The translations under genes and the position numbers were made by a program. 64,000 nt of DNA, from the NCBI RefSeq assembly GCF_008370685.1, contig NZ_VTZU01000003.1:62001-126000 (forward strand). Direction: 5' to 3'. Positions 1 to 9,762 of this stretch are shown here, in pieces (within the stretch, counting starts at the first letter, position 1; every line of letters begins with the position of its first letter). The stretch comes from Aquimarina sp. RZ0. Its GTDB lineage: Bacteria; Bacteroidota; Bacteroidia; Flavobacteriales; Flavobacteriaceae. Under the pieces are notes generated by a model. That model worked only from the letters and a program-made list of their open reading frames with translations. It did no database searches and had not been told where the DNA came from.

Positions 1-892
1 CGAGCTTATATTCAATAGACCCCAGTGTATGTAACAAAGCGGGATATAGCTCATCACTATCTTTATAGGTTAATTTTTCTAAATCTATATTGTTTCTGAT
101 CACTTCGAGTGCTTTACCCGGCATATCTTTTAAGAAATATGCCCATGCTATATTATTATATGCAATTGTGCAACGCCTTGTCGAGGAAGAACTAGTACAA
201 TTTAGAGAAGCAAGCTTTGAATAATATAAAATTGAGTCTGCTTCACTTCCTACGAATGAAGCTGAGATATTTGTATACGTCAGCCCCTTTTTTTTAAGGT
301 TATCCAATGGAATGTAGCTCAGTGACTTTTTAAAATCTTTTCTAGCCTGGTTCAGATCACCAATGTCCAAAAATAATCCCCCCCGATCCATAAAGACCGA
401 CCAATATATCTCTGCATCATCTATTTTTTCTGCATACGATAAGGATTTATTATAATAGTCCAAAGATTTTAAATACTCTCCAATTCTCTTATGTAATATT
501 CCTAAGCGTATATTTGTCTGTGCCAGGCATTTATAGTCATTATTACTATCACAGTAATTCTCAATAAAATCCAAAACATCCATGGATTTCAAATATCCTT
601 TCATCTGTCTGGTAAAAAAACGTTCTATTTTAAAGCCTATCTTTTTTACATCTACTTTTTCCAGACTGTCGACACCATAGGTGTTTCTGAGAATATCAAA
701 TACCATATCGTATTTTAACTCCGCTTCTGGATAGTTTTTAGCTTTTGCTAAGCTATCCGCCTTTTGTATAATCTTATTTAAAGAATTATTTTCCAGATTA
801 ATTGTTCGGTGTAACTCTTTATCTATGGATGCCTGGGCATTTGCAGAAATGCTTAGTATAAGAAATAATAAAAGAGTATATATTTTATACAT
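1..892 (-). CDS. Secreted TPR-repeat protein, partial (C-terminal part beyond window)
   Basis: The minus-strand frame is open from an ATG at 892 to the window edge, about 297 codons. It starts with a signal peptide (MYKIYTLLLFLILSISANAQ) and continues as helical repeats with TPR-like periodicity, for example around YCDSNNDYKCLAQTNIRLG and the later AYNNIAWAYF. In Bacteroidota, proteins that start like this often continue into a membrane segment and a LuxR-type or histidine-kinase output domain, but that part is not in the window, so the output is unknown. It lies 8 bases upstream, in the minus-strand sense downstream, of the ogt stop, so it may belong to the same transcription unit. Confidence 0.75.
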   Translation of the reverse strand, partial: MYKIYTLLLFLILSISANAQASIDKELHRTINLENNSLNKIIQKADSLAKAKNYPEAELKYDMVFDILRNTYGVDSLEKVDVKKIGFKIERFFTRQMKGYLKSMDVLDFIENYCDSNNDYKCLAQTNIRLGILHKRIGEYLKSLDYYNKSLSYAEKIDDAEIYWSVFMDRGGLFLDIGDLNQARKDFKKSLSYIPLDNLKKKGLTYTNISASFVGSEADSILYYSKLASLNCTSSSSTRRCTIAYNNIAWAYFLKDMPGKALEVIRNNIDLEKLTYKDSDELYPALLHTLGSIEYKL

Positions 893-900
893 AAACTGAT

Positions 901-1380
901 CTAAAATAAGGATTGTTGTTTCACTGGGCTTTCATGCTCCAATAACCATTTTTTTCTCCAGAGTCCTCCTGCATATCCAGTTAGCGATCCATCACTACCA
1001 ATTACACGATGACAAGGAACTACCACCCATAATGGGTTTTTCCCATTAGCAGATGCTGCTGCTCTAATAGTTTTAGGGTCGCCTAGTTTTTTTGCAATGT
1101 CCAGATAACTTACTGTTTTGCCAAAGGGTATTCCAGACAACTCATGCCATACTTTTTTCTGGAAATCTGTTCCGGACGGGTTTAGTTTTATATCAAAAGT
1201 TGTTCTTTTTTTGCTAAAATATTCTTGTAATTGTTTTACAGGCTCTTTTAAAGAATCTGCAATCTTTTCTGAAGGTTTCTGATGTGATTGCGATGTAATT
1301 GAAATTTCGGCAATCCCATTCTCATCACCTTTAATAGAGGCAATACCTAGAGGAGTTTCTATAAAAGCAGTTTCAATCAT
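901..1380 (-). CDS. ogt: Methylated-DNA--protein-cysteine S-methyltransferase
   Basis: This repair protein moves the methyl group from O6-methylguanine or O4-methylthymine onto its own cysteine. The active-site motif VPCHRVIGS is present with the acceptor Cys at residue 123. The preceding helix-turn-helix region (residues about 70-115, IRAAASANGKNP) is the DNA-binding part. At 159 residues the length suits a single-domain Ogt without the Ada N-terminal domain. The ATG at 1380 overlaps the stop of the upstream CNNM-family gene by four bases, indicating translational coupling. Confidence 0.95.
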   Translation of the reverse strand: MIETAFIETPLGIASIKGDENGIAEISITSQSHQKPSEKIADSLKEPVKQLQEYFSKKRTTFDIKLNPSGTDFQKKVWHELSGIPFGKTVSYLDIAKKLGDPKTIRAAASANGKNPLWVVVPCHRVIGSDGSLTGYAGGLWRKKWLLEHESPVKQQSLF

Positions 1381-2495
1381 TCTTCTTTTTTATCCTCTAG
1401 TATCCCTAATCGTCTTGCGCGCTCTTCCCAATTTTTTCGTGCTAATTCCTGCATATTAGAATCTTTGTCACTTTCATCCATAATTTCTAACCCCAGGAGT
1501 GTCTCTATAACATCCTCCATACTTACAACTCCGCTTACAGAACCATACTCATCCACAACCAGTGCCAGGTGCTCTTTATGAGCCACTAATTTCTCGAACA
1601 AGCCTGGTACGGCAACATTGCGATCTACTATAAAAATTTTGCGTTTAAGGTCACTGAGTTTTTTATCGTATTTATCTTCTGCCAAATTCTTATAGATTTC
1701 ATCTTTTAGCACGTAGCCTGTTATATTATCAGGAGTATCTGCATATACAGGAACCCTGGAAAAACGAAGATTTTTATTAGCTTCAAAAAATGACTTAATA
1801 TTTTGCTCTTCTGGCGCTATTTTCATGACTGTTCTTGGCGTCATAATATCTTTTGCCAGTATTTCTTTAAAATTCAGTAAATTTCTAATTACCTTAGATT
1901 CTGATTCTTCAAAAACACCTTCTTCTTCTGCTATATCCGCCATGGCTGTAAAATCTTCTCTGCTCAATACAGATCCATGATGCCCTTTTCCTCCGATCAA
2001 TTTTGTTGTTAACTGCAATACCCAGAGTATCCCCGTCCATTTTAATGGCCAGATTAAAAAGCCCAATGCTTTTGATGTAAAATTAGAAAGTTGTTTCCAA
2101 TAGGTAGCACCAATGGTTTTTGGTATAATTTCGGAAGCTACAAGGATTAAAATTGTCATAATAGAAGATACGATACCCACCATCAAATCCTCACTTATCT
2201 CAAATCCTAAAATAGTTTTGGTTTCAGACCCATACAATTCTGCATAAGCGACTTTTGCCTGTACACCTACTAAAATAGCTCCTACAGTATGCGCAATCGT
2301 ATTTAATGTTAATATTGCAATCAGAGGTCTATCTACATCTTTTTTAAGGTTCTCCAAAGTGGCAGCATACCCTTTACCTTCTTTTTTCTTAACATTTATA
2401 AAGGTAGGAGTAATACTCAGTAATACAGCTTCCAGAATGGAGCATAAAAAGGAAAAGAAAATTGATACTACACCGTATACAATAAGTAAAGCCAT
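1377..2495 (-). CDS. CNNM/CBS-pair membrane protein (hemolysin C / CorC-like)
   Basis: The 372-residue protein has an N-terminal CNNM (DUF21) membrane domain of about four helices (residues 1-150). Two CBS domains follow at about 200-325, with the typical sequences DIMTPRTVMKIAPEE and HLALVVDEYGSVSGVVSMED. CNNM/CorC proteins are associated with magnesium and other divalent-cation efflux. The C-terminal transporter-associated (CorC_HlyC) domain of longer relatives is missing, and the protein ends in a short charged tail. It is translationally coupled to ogt; there is no obvious functional link. Confidence 0.9.
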   Translation of the reverse strand: MALLIVYGVVSIFFSFLCSILEAVLLSITPTFINVKKKEGKGYAATLENLKKDVDRPLIAILTLNTIAHTVGAILVGVQAKVAYAELYGSETKTILGFEISEDLMVGIVSSIMTILILVASEIIPKTIGATYWKQLSNFTSKALGFLIWPLKWTGILWVLQLTTKLIGGKGHHGSVLSREDFTAMADIAEEEGVFEESESKVIRNLLNFKEILAKDIMTPRTVMKIAPEEQNIKSFFEANKNLRFSRVPVYADTPDNITGYVLKDEIYKNLAEDKYDKKLSDLKRKIFIVDRNVAVPGLFEKLVAHKEHLALVVDEYGSVSGVVSMEDVIETLLGLEIMDESDKDSNMQELARKNWEERARRLGILEDKKEE

Positions 2496-2574
2496 AATCT
2501 AAAGTTAGTTTTGCTAAAGTAAGAATTTGATAAGCATAAGTAAAGCAAAAATCTAAGAATAGTGGGATCATTTG

Positions 2575-3093
2575 TTACCAACCCACATATTCTGGTGGTT
2601 TGATCTCATTAAGATTCAAATACACAATCAATTGCCCACGATGATGCGTTACATGATCCTGAAGTAAGTTAAGAATCTGAAGTTTAGATTTATTCCCTGC
2701 AAAAAAATCGACGGTTAGCTCTAATTCTTTATCCTCAGTTTTAGTAATTTTATCATAAACCATATCAAAAGAATCTGATAAAAATGAAATAATATCTTTC
2801 TTTTTCTCAGGATTATTTTCTGAGAGTTTTTTTCGATCAAATTTTTCTTCAGAAAAGTAGGTAGTGCCTAACCAGCGCATGTTTCCACAGATATGAAGTA
2901 ATTGATTTTTAAAATCCATTTCGCGATCTGTAGGTTTATACGCATATTTATCTTCTGGCATAGCGTCTGCTATTGCTAACAAATATTCTTTGGAATTCTT
3001 CCATTTTTCCAAGAAGGCGGATTTTGGGGTTACTTGTTGAGACATTATCGAAGATGTTATAAAAAACAGGGGTATAAAAACTTTGTTCATCAC
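2575..3093 (-). CDS. DinB-family protein with signal peptide
   Basis: This 172-residue protein has an N-terminal signal peptide (MMNKVFIPLFFITSSIMSQQ) followed by a DinB four-helix bundle. The three metal-site histidines typical of DinB are visible: one in LLHICGNMRWLG and two in DHVTHHRGQLIVYL. DinB proteins are metal-dependent, and many are thiol-dependent S-transferase-like enzymes of unknown substrate. Export to the periplasm is inferred from the signal peptide. A cytosolic DinB protein is encoded at 52596. Confidence 0.85.
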   Translation of the reverse strand: MMNKVFIPLFFITSSIMSQQVTPKSAFLEKWKNSKEYLLAIADAMPEDKYAYKPTDREMDFKNQLLHICGNMRWLGTTYFSEEKFDRKKLSENNPEKKKDIISFLSDSFDMVYDKITKTEDKELELTVDFFAGNKSKLQILNLLQDHVTHHRGQLIVYLNLNEIKPPEYVGW

Positions 3094-3105
3094 TCAATTA
3101 ATTAA

Positions 3106-3501
3106 TCACTCACTCACCTCATTCATATAGGCTGCTATCAATTTCAATTCCTCATCAGAAAACTTTGCTAATCTGGCAAAATTGGTTTTCATTACGGCAT
3201 AATTTTCTGGATCTACAATAGGGTCTTTCTTTTGTCTCAAAAAACCTATAATATCTCCTTGCTGTTCTTTATAGATTTTCATAATTGTTTTGGTGCTGGG
3301 ACCAACAGACTTTTTATCGAGTCGATGGCAGGAATAACAATTTCCTTTGCCCTTAAATAATTTCTCTCCTTTTATAAATTCAGGAGATTTTTCTTCTTTT
3401 TTTGCTCCAATGACAATCTTTTCTTTTTCAGGTTTCTTTTTGGATTGACAACTGACACCCATAAAGGCTGCGGATAGGAGTAGTAAAAAAATATTTTTCA
3501 T
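3106..3501 (-). CDS. Monoheme cytochrome c lipoprotein
   Basis: The 131-residue protein begins with a lipoprotein signal (LSAAFMGVSCQS, lipobox Cys at residue 19). A charged linker of lysine and glutamate follows, then a class I cytochrome c domain. The heme-binding motif is CYSCH. A methionine about 45 residues downstream (in YAVMKTNFARL) is a candidate distal ligand. It is probably a periplasmic membrane-anchored electron carrier; the partner oxidase is not in this window. It lies 12 bases upstream of the DinB gene on the same strand. Confidence 0.85.
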   Translation of the reverse strand: MKNIFLLLLSAAFMGVSCQSKKKPEKEKIVIGAKKEEKSPEFIKGEKLFKGKGNCYSCHRLDKKSVGPSTKTIMKIYKEQQGDIIGFLRQKKDPIVDPENYAVMKTNFARLAKFSDEELKLIAAYMNEVSE

Positions 3502-3542
3502 TCTTCTGGTTTTAGTGTTTTTAGTCTATAATAATTTGGTTT

Positions 3543-3917
3543 TTAATACAGCGTATCAATATCTTCTTTAAAACGTTTTAATAAATCTTTGGAAAAACTG
3601 GTAATTACGCGTTCTTCTTTGGATCCAATACCATCACTTGCTTCTGCAATTTTGGTCAACGCATATATCATAAAGTCATATTCCTCATCAGGGCCATTAT
3701 CAGAAAAAACCTCAATGACTTTTTTGTATAAGGTCTCAATATCATTCTGATTTCTGTTTTCATAATCAAAAGACCATTTTATTTCTTCTCCTTTTGGGTG
3801 AGCTTTTAAGATGGCTTCCAGCGCTTTTGCCTCTTCTTTCTTAATAACGCCATCACTCATGGCGATCACATACAATAATTCTCCAAAAGTCTGATATAAT
3901 CGTTCTCTACTAACCAT
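3543..3917 (-). CDS. TerB-like helical protein
   Basis: This small 124-residue acidic helical protein has the pattern of the TerB/DjlA N-terminal fold. Two acidic helix-loop segments (AMSDGVIKKEEAKALEAIL and ASDGIGSKEERVI) resemble the paired metal-binding motifs of TerB. TerB proteins are linked to tellurite resistance and metal or membrane stress, but the exact role here cannot be assigned. It sits 18 bases downstream of hemB on the same strand. Confidence 0.7.
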   Translation of the reverse strand: MVSRERLYQTFGELLYVIAMSDGVIKKEEAKALEAILKAHPKGEEIKWSFDYENRNQNDIETLYKKVIEVFSDNGPDEEYDFMIYALTKIAEASDGIGSKEERVITSFSKDLLKRFKEDIDTLY

Positions 3918-3935
3918 ACTGCGTATTTTAAAAAA

Positions 3936-4910
3936 TTAACCCAAAAGTTTAACCACGTCCTTAGCAAAATAACTGGCAATAATATGTGCTCCCGCTCTTT
4001 TAAAAGCGATTAACTGTTCCATCATAATAGCATCGTGGTCTAGCCATCCTTTTTCTGCTGCAGCTTTGAGCATGGCATATTCTCCACTCACCTGATATAC
4101 TGCTACCGGAACATCCACCACATCTCTAATATCTCTAACAATGTCTAGATATGCCAGTCCAGGTTTTACCATCACAATATCTGCACCTTCATCAATATCC
4201 ATTAGTGTTTCCTTAACGGCTTCATCCCGATTAGAGAAATCCATCTGGTATGTCTTCTTATCTCCAAAACCGGGTGCAGAATCCAATGCATCTCTAAAAG
4301 GACCATAGAAGGCAGAGGCATACTTGGCACTATAACTCATAATACCGGTATTTTTATAACTTTCTTTTTCTAATAATTCTCTGATTGCTAGAATCCTGCC
4401 ATCCATCATATCACTGGGAGCTACAAAATCTGCACCTGCCATCGCATGAGAAAGAGACATCTGTGCCAAAATATTACAGGTAGGATCATTAACGATATAT
4501 CCATCTTCTACAATACCATCATGACCATAAGAGGAATAAGGATCCAATGCTACATCTGTCATGACTAATAATTCTGGAGCAACTTCTTTTACGGTCTTGA
4601 TTGCGCGCTGCATTAATCCATCTGGATTCAGTGCTTCTGTTCCTTTATTATCTTTTAGGTGATCAGGTACTTTTACAAAAAGCAATACTGATTTTAATCC
4701 CAAAGACCAGATTTCTTTTACCTCATCTTTCAGTAAATCCAGACTATATCTATAGTATCCGGGCATAGAAGATATTTCTTCTTTTATTTGAAGTCCTTCT
4801 ACAATAAAAAGAGGAACTAAAAAATCTGTGGGGCTTATCGTATGTTCTCTAACTAAAGATCGAATTGCTTCAGTGGTTCGTAATCTTCTATTTCTACGTA
4901 GTTGATACAT
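3936..4910 (-). CDS. hemB: Delta-aminolevulinic acid dehydratase (porphobilinogen synthase)
   Basis: It condenses two 5-aminolevulinate molecules to porphobilinogen in heme synthesis. The 324-residue length is standard. Both Schiff-base lysines are visible, in SYSAKYASAFYGPF and IVMVKPGLAYLD. The metal-site segment reads DVALDPYSSYGHDGIV, with Asp and Ala where zinc-dependent enzymes have three cysteines. By family knowledge this indicates the Mg-dependent type rather than the zinc type. It is transcribed away from the ABC ATPase gene at 5038, across a 127-base divergent gap. Confidence 0.97.
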   Translation of the reverse strand: MYQLRRNRRLRTTEAIRSLVREHTISPTDFLVPLFIVEGLQIKEEISSMPGYYRYSLDLLKDEVKEIWSLGLKSVLLFVKVPDHLKDNKGTEALNPDGLMQRAIKTVKEVAPELLVMTDVALDPYSSYGHDGIVEDGYIVNDPTCNILAQMSLSHAMAGADFVAPSDMMDGRILAIRELLEKESYKNTGIMSYSAKYASAFYGPFRDALDSAPGFGDKKTYQMDFSNRDEAVKETLMDIDEGADIVMVKPGLAYLDIVRDIRDVVDVPVAVYQVSGEYAMLKAAAEKGWLDHDAIMMEQLIAFKRAGAHIIASYFAKDVVKLLG

Positions 4911-5037
4911 GAATTCGCTGGTAATTTTATAAGAAACGTAAATATACCAACTTATAACTTAATCTAAGATCATTTTCATAAAGTTGAGATCATTCTGTAA
5001 CAAAATCTTAACTTATTAGTCTAACATTCTAATCAAC

Positions 5038-5931
5038 ATGGACAACAATATGCTAACAATAAAGAACCTTACCAAAACATACCCTAATGGAACCCAGGCG
5101 TTAAACGATGTGCATCTAAGCCTGGAAAAGGGAATGTTTGGGTTATTAGGCCCTAATGGTGCTGGGAAATCTACCCTTATGAGAACCATTGCTACTTTAC
5201 AACTAGCAGATACAGGAACTATAGAGTTTGATGGCATTGATGTTTTTAAAAATCCTGAAGAGCTCAGAAAAATTTTGGGGTACTTACCTCAGGATTTTGG
5301 CGTATATCCCAAGGTTTCTGCAGAGATGATGCTCAATCATATTGCTAAGGTAAAAGGAATTACCAATTCCAATGAGCGAAGAGGATATGTTGCCGATTTA
5401 TTAAATAAAGTAAATTTATATAAGTTTAGGACTCGCAATCTGGGTGATTTTTCTGGAGGGATGCGTCAACGATTTGGTATTGCACAAGCTTTACTGGGGA
5501 ACCCAAAATTGATTATTGTGGATGAACCTACCGCAGGATTAGATCCGTTAGAACGAAATCGCTTTCATAATTTATTGAGTGAATTAGGAGAAAATGCTGT
5601 AGTGATCCTATCCACCCATATTGTAGATGATGTAACAAACCTCTGTGAACGTATGGCTGTGTTTAATGAAGGAAAAATTCTTGCACAAGGAAACCCACAG
5701 GAATTATCTGCCACGCTTGATGGTAAAATATTTAAAAAACAAATCGAAAAATCAGCACTTGAGCATTATCAGAATCAATATACTGTTCTTTCTAATTATT
5801 TAAGAGGAGGACAGTTTTTTGTAAATATTTATAGTGATATTCCTCCATTACATGGTTTTGAGCAGATCAATAACGGTTTAGAAGAATTCTATTTTTATAG
5901 TATTAATCAAAACCAACAGCAGGAAGTTTAA
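5038..5931 (+). CDS. ABC transporter ATP-binding protein
   Basis: A complete nucleotide-binding subunit of 297 residues. Walker A is GPNGAGKST (38-46), the signature is FSGGM (138-142) and Walker B is VDEPTAGLDP (161-170), with the H-loop in STHIVDD. The C-terminal ~75 residues lie outside the ATPase domain. It is followed after two bases by the permease-peptidase fusion, so the two form one exporter. A second start is possible three codons later (MLTIKNL); the first ATG is used here. Substrate unknown. Confidence 0.93.
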   Translation: MDNNMLTIKNLTKTYPNGTQALNDVHLSLEKGMFGLLGPNGAGKSTLMRTIATLQLADTGTIEFDGIDVFKNPEELRKILGYLPQDFGVYPKVSAEMMLNHIAKVKGITNSNERRGYVADLLNKVNLYKFRTRNLGDFSGGMRQRFGIAQALLGNPKLIIVDEPTAGLDPLERNRFHNLLSELGENAVVILSTHIVDDVTNLCERMAVFNEGKILAQGNPQELSATLDGKIFKKQIEKSALEHYQNQYTVLSNYLRGGQFFVNIYSDIPPLHGFEQINNGLEEFYFYSINQNQQQEV

Positions 5932-5933
5932 TT

Positions 5934-8900
5934 ATGAAGGAAATATTCTCTTTTGAACTATTATACCGTCTTCGCAGACCTGCTACCTGGATCTATATGG
6001 GGCTTGGTATGCTCATGGCAGGATTACTTTCTTATTTTCAACAATCATCTACGGCTCAATATGTAAATAGTCCTAACCATATTGCAGAAATTATAGGACC
6101 TATCTCTATATTTTGCATATTTTTCTATGCCGCAATTATGGGAGTGCCGATCTATAGAGATCAGGATCATAAAACTGCTCAGACCTATTTTACATTTCCT
6201 ATTAAACAAAAATCATATGTATTAGGTCGGTTTTTAGGAAGTTTTACAATTGTTACACTCCTTAATTTTTGTATTGTACTTGCTGCCATCATAGGGGTCA
6301 CCATGGGGATGTACGCAGATAGACCTGATTATGGTGATTATGATAAATTTAGTCTGTTATCATATCTACTACCATTTATATTTATTTTACAAATAAACGC
6401 TTTTCTCATTGGTTCTTTATTCTTCTGCTTAATGGCTTTTTTTAAAAAAATGTCTATTATATATTTAGGAGGAATTTGTTTATTATTATTGTATTCTTTG
6501 GCTGGAAATTTTACTGGTGATATTGATTACCAATGGCTTAGTGTCTATTTAGATCCTTTTGGAGGAGAGGCCTGGAGTTTTGTAAAGAAATACTGGTCAA
6601 TTAATGAATTAAATACGAATCAATTACCAATACAAGGAAAATTCTTGTTAAACAGAATGTTATGGCTCAGCATTGGCTTTATTTTTTTTATCATTACTTT
6701 CCTGAGATTTGATTACAAAAAATTTCTTTCCTCTGGTAACAGAGCGCAAAAAACAAGGGATGATAATTACATCCCTTCTGGAATCATCTCTATAAAACAG
6801 GCTTTTACTAAAGAAACTTCACGTCAAAATTTATTTTCTCTAAGCAAAATTGAATTTTTATCAATTCTTAGAGACCCCGTTTTTATAATTCTACTGGTAA
6901 TTGGGGTTATTACTTCTATAATAATCATTTATTCTAATAACGAGACCTATGGTACTCCCAACCTGCCTATTACTCGATTCATAATTGATAATATTAGTAT
7001 AGGTATCACTTTACTCTCAATTATTATATTAATTATATACTCTGGAGAAGCTGTACATAGAACTCGTAAAAATAAAACCTTTGTTTTTTATGATGCGCTC
7101 CCTATAAGCAACCAAAATTTATATCTCTCTAAGGTACTATCGCTTATTGGGATTTCTGTTGTACTTACATTCATAAATATTTTAATTGGTATTTTATATC
7201 AGGTATTCCTTGGATATTTTGATTTTGATTTAGGAATGTATCTTACCTATAATTTTATGCTTGTCTTTCCTAATTTTTTAATGACCACATTGCTTGCATT
7301 TTTTATTCATGTACTTGTTAATAATAAGTTTCTAGGGCATTTCATTGTTGTTTTGATATACATAGGATCGCCTCTTTTGATTACACTTGCTTTTAAAAGT
7401 AGCAATCCTCTCATTCGTTTTAGAGGATCAACTCCTTTTTTTATAAGTGATCTCAACGGGTTTGGACATTATCTTACAGGAATTGCGTGGCTTAAATTAT
7501 ATTGGATTTTATTTACTCTCATTCTGATGCTTATCGGAAAACTATTTTGGGTCAGAGGATTTTTTACTACTGCAAAAGAGAGATTCACCCTGGCCAAACA
7601 ACGATTTAATAGCAAAATGATCACCGTAGTAAGCATTACTATTCTTGCATTTGTATCTGTAGCATCTTATAGCTATTATAATCTAAAAATAATAAATACT
7701 ATTGAGGATGGAGAGTACTATAATGAGATAGAAGCTGATGCAGAAAAAAAATACTCCAGACTGATCAACAAACCTCATCCACAAGTAACAGACCTAAAAG
7801 CCTATATAGATGTATTCCCGGCAGAGAGAGCTGTTGCTGCAAAAGGAGAATTTAGGATCATTAATAATTATAAAACAGCCATAGATACCTTACTATTAGA
7901 ATTACAATATGGAAGTGAACATATGGTTTTGGAAAAAGTACTGTACAATCATAGAGAAATTAAGGCTTCAGTTGTAGATTCTACTTACAGGATGTATTTC
8001 TATAGGTTGCCAAAACCTATGCAACCGGATGAAAGAGCTGAACTTACTATTACTGTATCAGCAAAAACAAAAGGATTTGCCAATGCGCTGGAAACTCAGG
8101 TATTAAATAATGGAACTTTTTTAAACGGTAATATCTTTCCCAGATTTCATTATGATATTAGTTTAAGCGACAATGGTATTCGCAAAAAATATGGATTAAA
8201 AAAACTGGATTATTTGCTACCTCCCAGAACAGATACTACGGCATTGAAGAAAAATTTATTTAATGAAGATGCTAATTATATTAATTTTGAAGCCATAGTA
8301 AGTACCAGCGATGACCAAATTGCCTTAGCCCCCGGGAAATTAGTCAACGAATGGAAAGAAAACGATCGTGCCTATTATCATTACAAACTGGAATCACAAA
8401 CAGATCTGTTTTTTAATGTTGTATCCGCAAGATATGATATAGAAAAATCAAGCTGGATCGCTCCAAGTGGTAAAAAAGTAGCGATTGAGGTATATCATTC
8501 TTCTAAGCATAAAAGAAACCTTCAATATTTTGTAGATGGTATAAAAGTAGCACTGGATTATTGTTCCAAGAATTTTTATGAATATCCCAATTCAATCATC
8601 AGAATTGTTGAATTTCCGGCATATGCTACCTTTGCCCAATCTTTTGCCACTACGATACCGTATTCAGAAAATTTTGGATTTGTTGCAGATTTTGAAAAAG
8701 CAGAAGATTTCAATTATGCTTTTAGAGTAACTGCCCACGAAGTTGCGCACCAATGGTGGGGACATTTAGTAACTCCCAGTAAAACATCGGGAGCCAATAT
8801 TATTTCAGAAACCCTGGCAGAATATTCGTCACTTATGACTATGAAAAAGGAATATGGCGAAAACGGAATCAAAAACTTTCTTAAATATTCATTAGATGAA

Positions 8901-9533
8901 TACCTGAGAAGCAGAGCTTTTAGTTTCAAACCAGAGCGTTCTTTGATAAATGTAGAGACCGGACAGCATATTTGGTATCGCAAAGGTTCTATGATCATGT
9001 ATGAATTACAGGATATTATAGGAGAAGAAAGAGTAAATGAAGCATTAAAAGAGTTCTTAGAAGAATATAAAAATTTTGAAAAAGGGGTATATGCTACCTC
9101 AGAAGATTTATACCGAGCCATTTATGAAGCAGCTCCAGATTCTTTAAAATATGCAGTAGACGATGGTTTTAAGGAGATTGTACTGTATGAAAATCGAATT
9201 AAAGAAGCTACTACTTTACAGCTGGAAAATGGCACTTATGAAACCACATTTATCGTAGATTCCAAGAAAATTTATTATGATGATAAAGGAAAAGAAAAGC
9301 GAACAGATGACACTACTAATTATATAGAAATTGGTCTGTTTGGAGAAGATATTGTTGATGATCAGGACGTACCTCTTAAAAACCCATATTATCTGGAAAG
9401 AAAATGGTTAAAGCCAGGTGAAAATAAGTTTACCGTCATTACTGACAAAAAACCTGAAAAAGCAGGGATTGATCCCTATAATAAACTAATAGATAGAAAC
9501 TCTAATGATAATCTAAAAAGAGTAGAGGAATAA
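5934..9533 (+). CDS. ABC-2 permease fused to M1-family aminopeptidase
   Basis: The 1199-residue protein has two blocks of about six membrane helices each (roughly residues 15-260 and 300-590), as in ABC-2 permeases. A large extracytoplasmic C-terminal domain (about 620-1199) follows. That domain carries the M1 zinc motif HEVAHQWWGH, with HExxH at 935-939 and a downstream glutamate in SETLAEYS (Glu959). I count 19 residues between the second His and that Glu instead of the canonical 18. The GAMEN motif is replaced by a sequence around TTIPYSENFGF. This permease-peptidase architecture is a recognised Bacteroidota form. With the upstream ATPase it likely acts as an envelope exporter with peptidase activity; the substrate is unknown. 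Confidence 0.9.
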   Translation: MKEIFSFELLYRLRRPATWIYMGLGMLMAGLLSYFQQSSTAQYVNSPNHIAEIIGPISIFCIFFYAAIMGVPIYRDQDHKTAQTYFTFPIKQKSYVLGRFLGSFTIVTLLNFCIVLAAIIGVTMGMYADRPDYGDYDKFSLLSYLLPFIFILQINAFLIGSLFFCLMAFFKKMSIIYLGGICLLLLYSLAGNFTGDIDYQWLSVYLDPFGGEAWSFVKKYWSINELNTNQLPIQGKFLLNRMLWLSIGFIFFIITFLRFDYKKFLSSGNRAQKTRDDNYIPSGIISIKQAFTKETSRQNLFSLSKIEFLSILRDPVFIILLVIGVITSIIIIYSNNETYGTPNLPITRFIIDNISIGITLLSIIILIIYSGEAVHRTRKNKTFVFYDALPISNQNLYLSKVLSLIGISVVLTFINILIGILYQVFLGYFDFDLGMYLTYNFMLVFPNFLMTTLLAFFIHVLVNNKFLGHFIVVLIYIGSPLLITLAFKSSNPLIRFRGSTPFFISDLNGFGHYLTGIAWLKLYWILFTLILMLIGKLFWVRGFFTTAKERFTLAKQRFNSKMITVVSITILAFVSVASYSYYNLKIINTIEDGEYYNEIEADAEKKYSRLINKPHPQVTDLKAYIDVFPAERAVAAKGEFRIINNYKTAIDTLLLELQYGSEHMVLEKVLYNHREIKASVVDSTYRMYFYRLPKPMQPDERAELTITVSAKTKGFANALETQVLNNGTFLNGNIFPRFHYDISLSDNGIRKKYGLKKLDYLLPPRTDTTALKKNLFNEDANYINFEAIVSTSDDQIALAPGKLVNEWKENDRAYYHYKLESQTDLFFNVVSARYDIEKSSWIAPSGKKVAIEVYHSSKHKRNLQYFVDGIKVALDYCSKNFYEYPNSIIRIVEFPAYATFAQSFATTIPYSENFGFVADFEKAEDFNYAFRVTAHEVAHQWWGHLVTPSKTSGANIISETLAEYSSLMTMKKEYGENGIKNFLKYSLDEYLRSRAFSFKPERSLINVETGQHIWYRKGSMIMYELQDIIGEERVNEALKEFLEEYKNFEKGVYATSEDLYRAIYEAAPDSLKYAVDDGFKEIVLYENRIKEATTLQLENGTYETTFIVDSKKIYYDDKGKEKRTDDTTNYIEIGLFGEDIVDDQDVPLKNPYYLERKWLKPGENKFTVITDKKPEKAGIDPYNKLIDRNSNDNLKRVEE

Positions 9534-9610
9534 CAAAAATAGAACATCTATATGCTTGATAAAAAAATATAAGCTCCAGTTATAACAATTTAATTAGTTA
9601 GTTAAATTCC

Positions 9611-9651
9611 GAAAATCACGATCTAAACGCGCTGTTTCTATCGTGATTTTC
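9611..9651 (+). terminator. Hairpin terminator after the permease-peptidase gene
   Basis: A stem of GAAAATCACGAT and ATCGTGATTTTC surrounds a 17-base loop, about 80 bases after the stop codon at 9533. The T-run is short. Confidence 0.6.
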
Positions 9652-9687
9652 TCATTTGTAAAAAATGTAGCCTTTAGTTTTTATAGA

Positions 9688-9762
9688 GAACTCATCTTGA
9701 GTAATACTTTGACCTATAAAAGCCAAGCTTTTCGGCTGAAAACCACTACTCAAGATAAGTTC
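9688..9762. repeat. Repeat family A, copy A1 (75 bp, inverted ends)
   Basis: The element has near-perfect inverted ends: GAACTCATCTTGAGTA on the left and TACTCAAGATAAGTTC on the right. The core contains AAAAGCCAAGCTTTTCGGCT. A longer relative lies at 19499-19660 in inverted orientation, and half-copies lie at 13641-13663 and 32486-32498. It contains no coding sequence. Confidence 0.75.

Noticed and set aside
8714-9121. 135-residue minus-strand frame within the permease-peptidase gene
   Set aside because: It is the antisense of the M1 peptidase domain, which has clear catalytic motifs on the plus strand.
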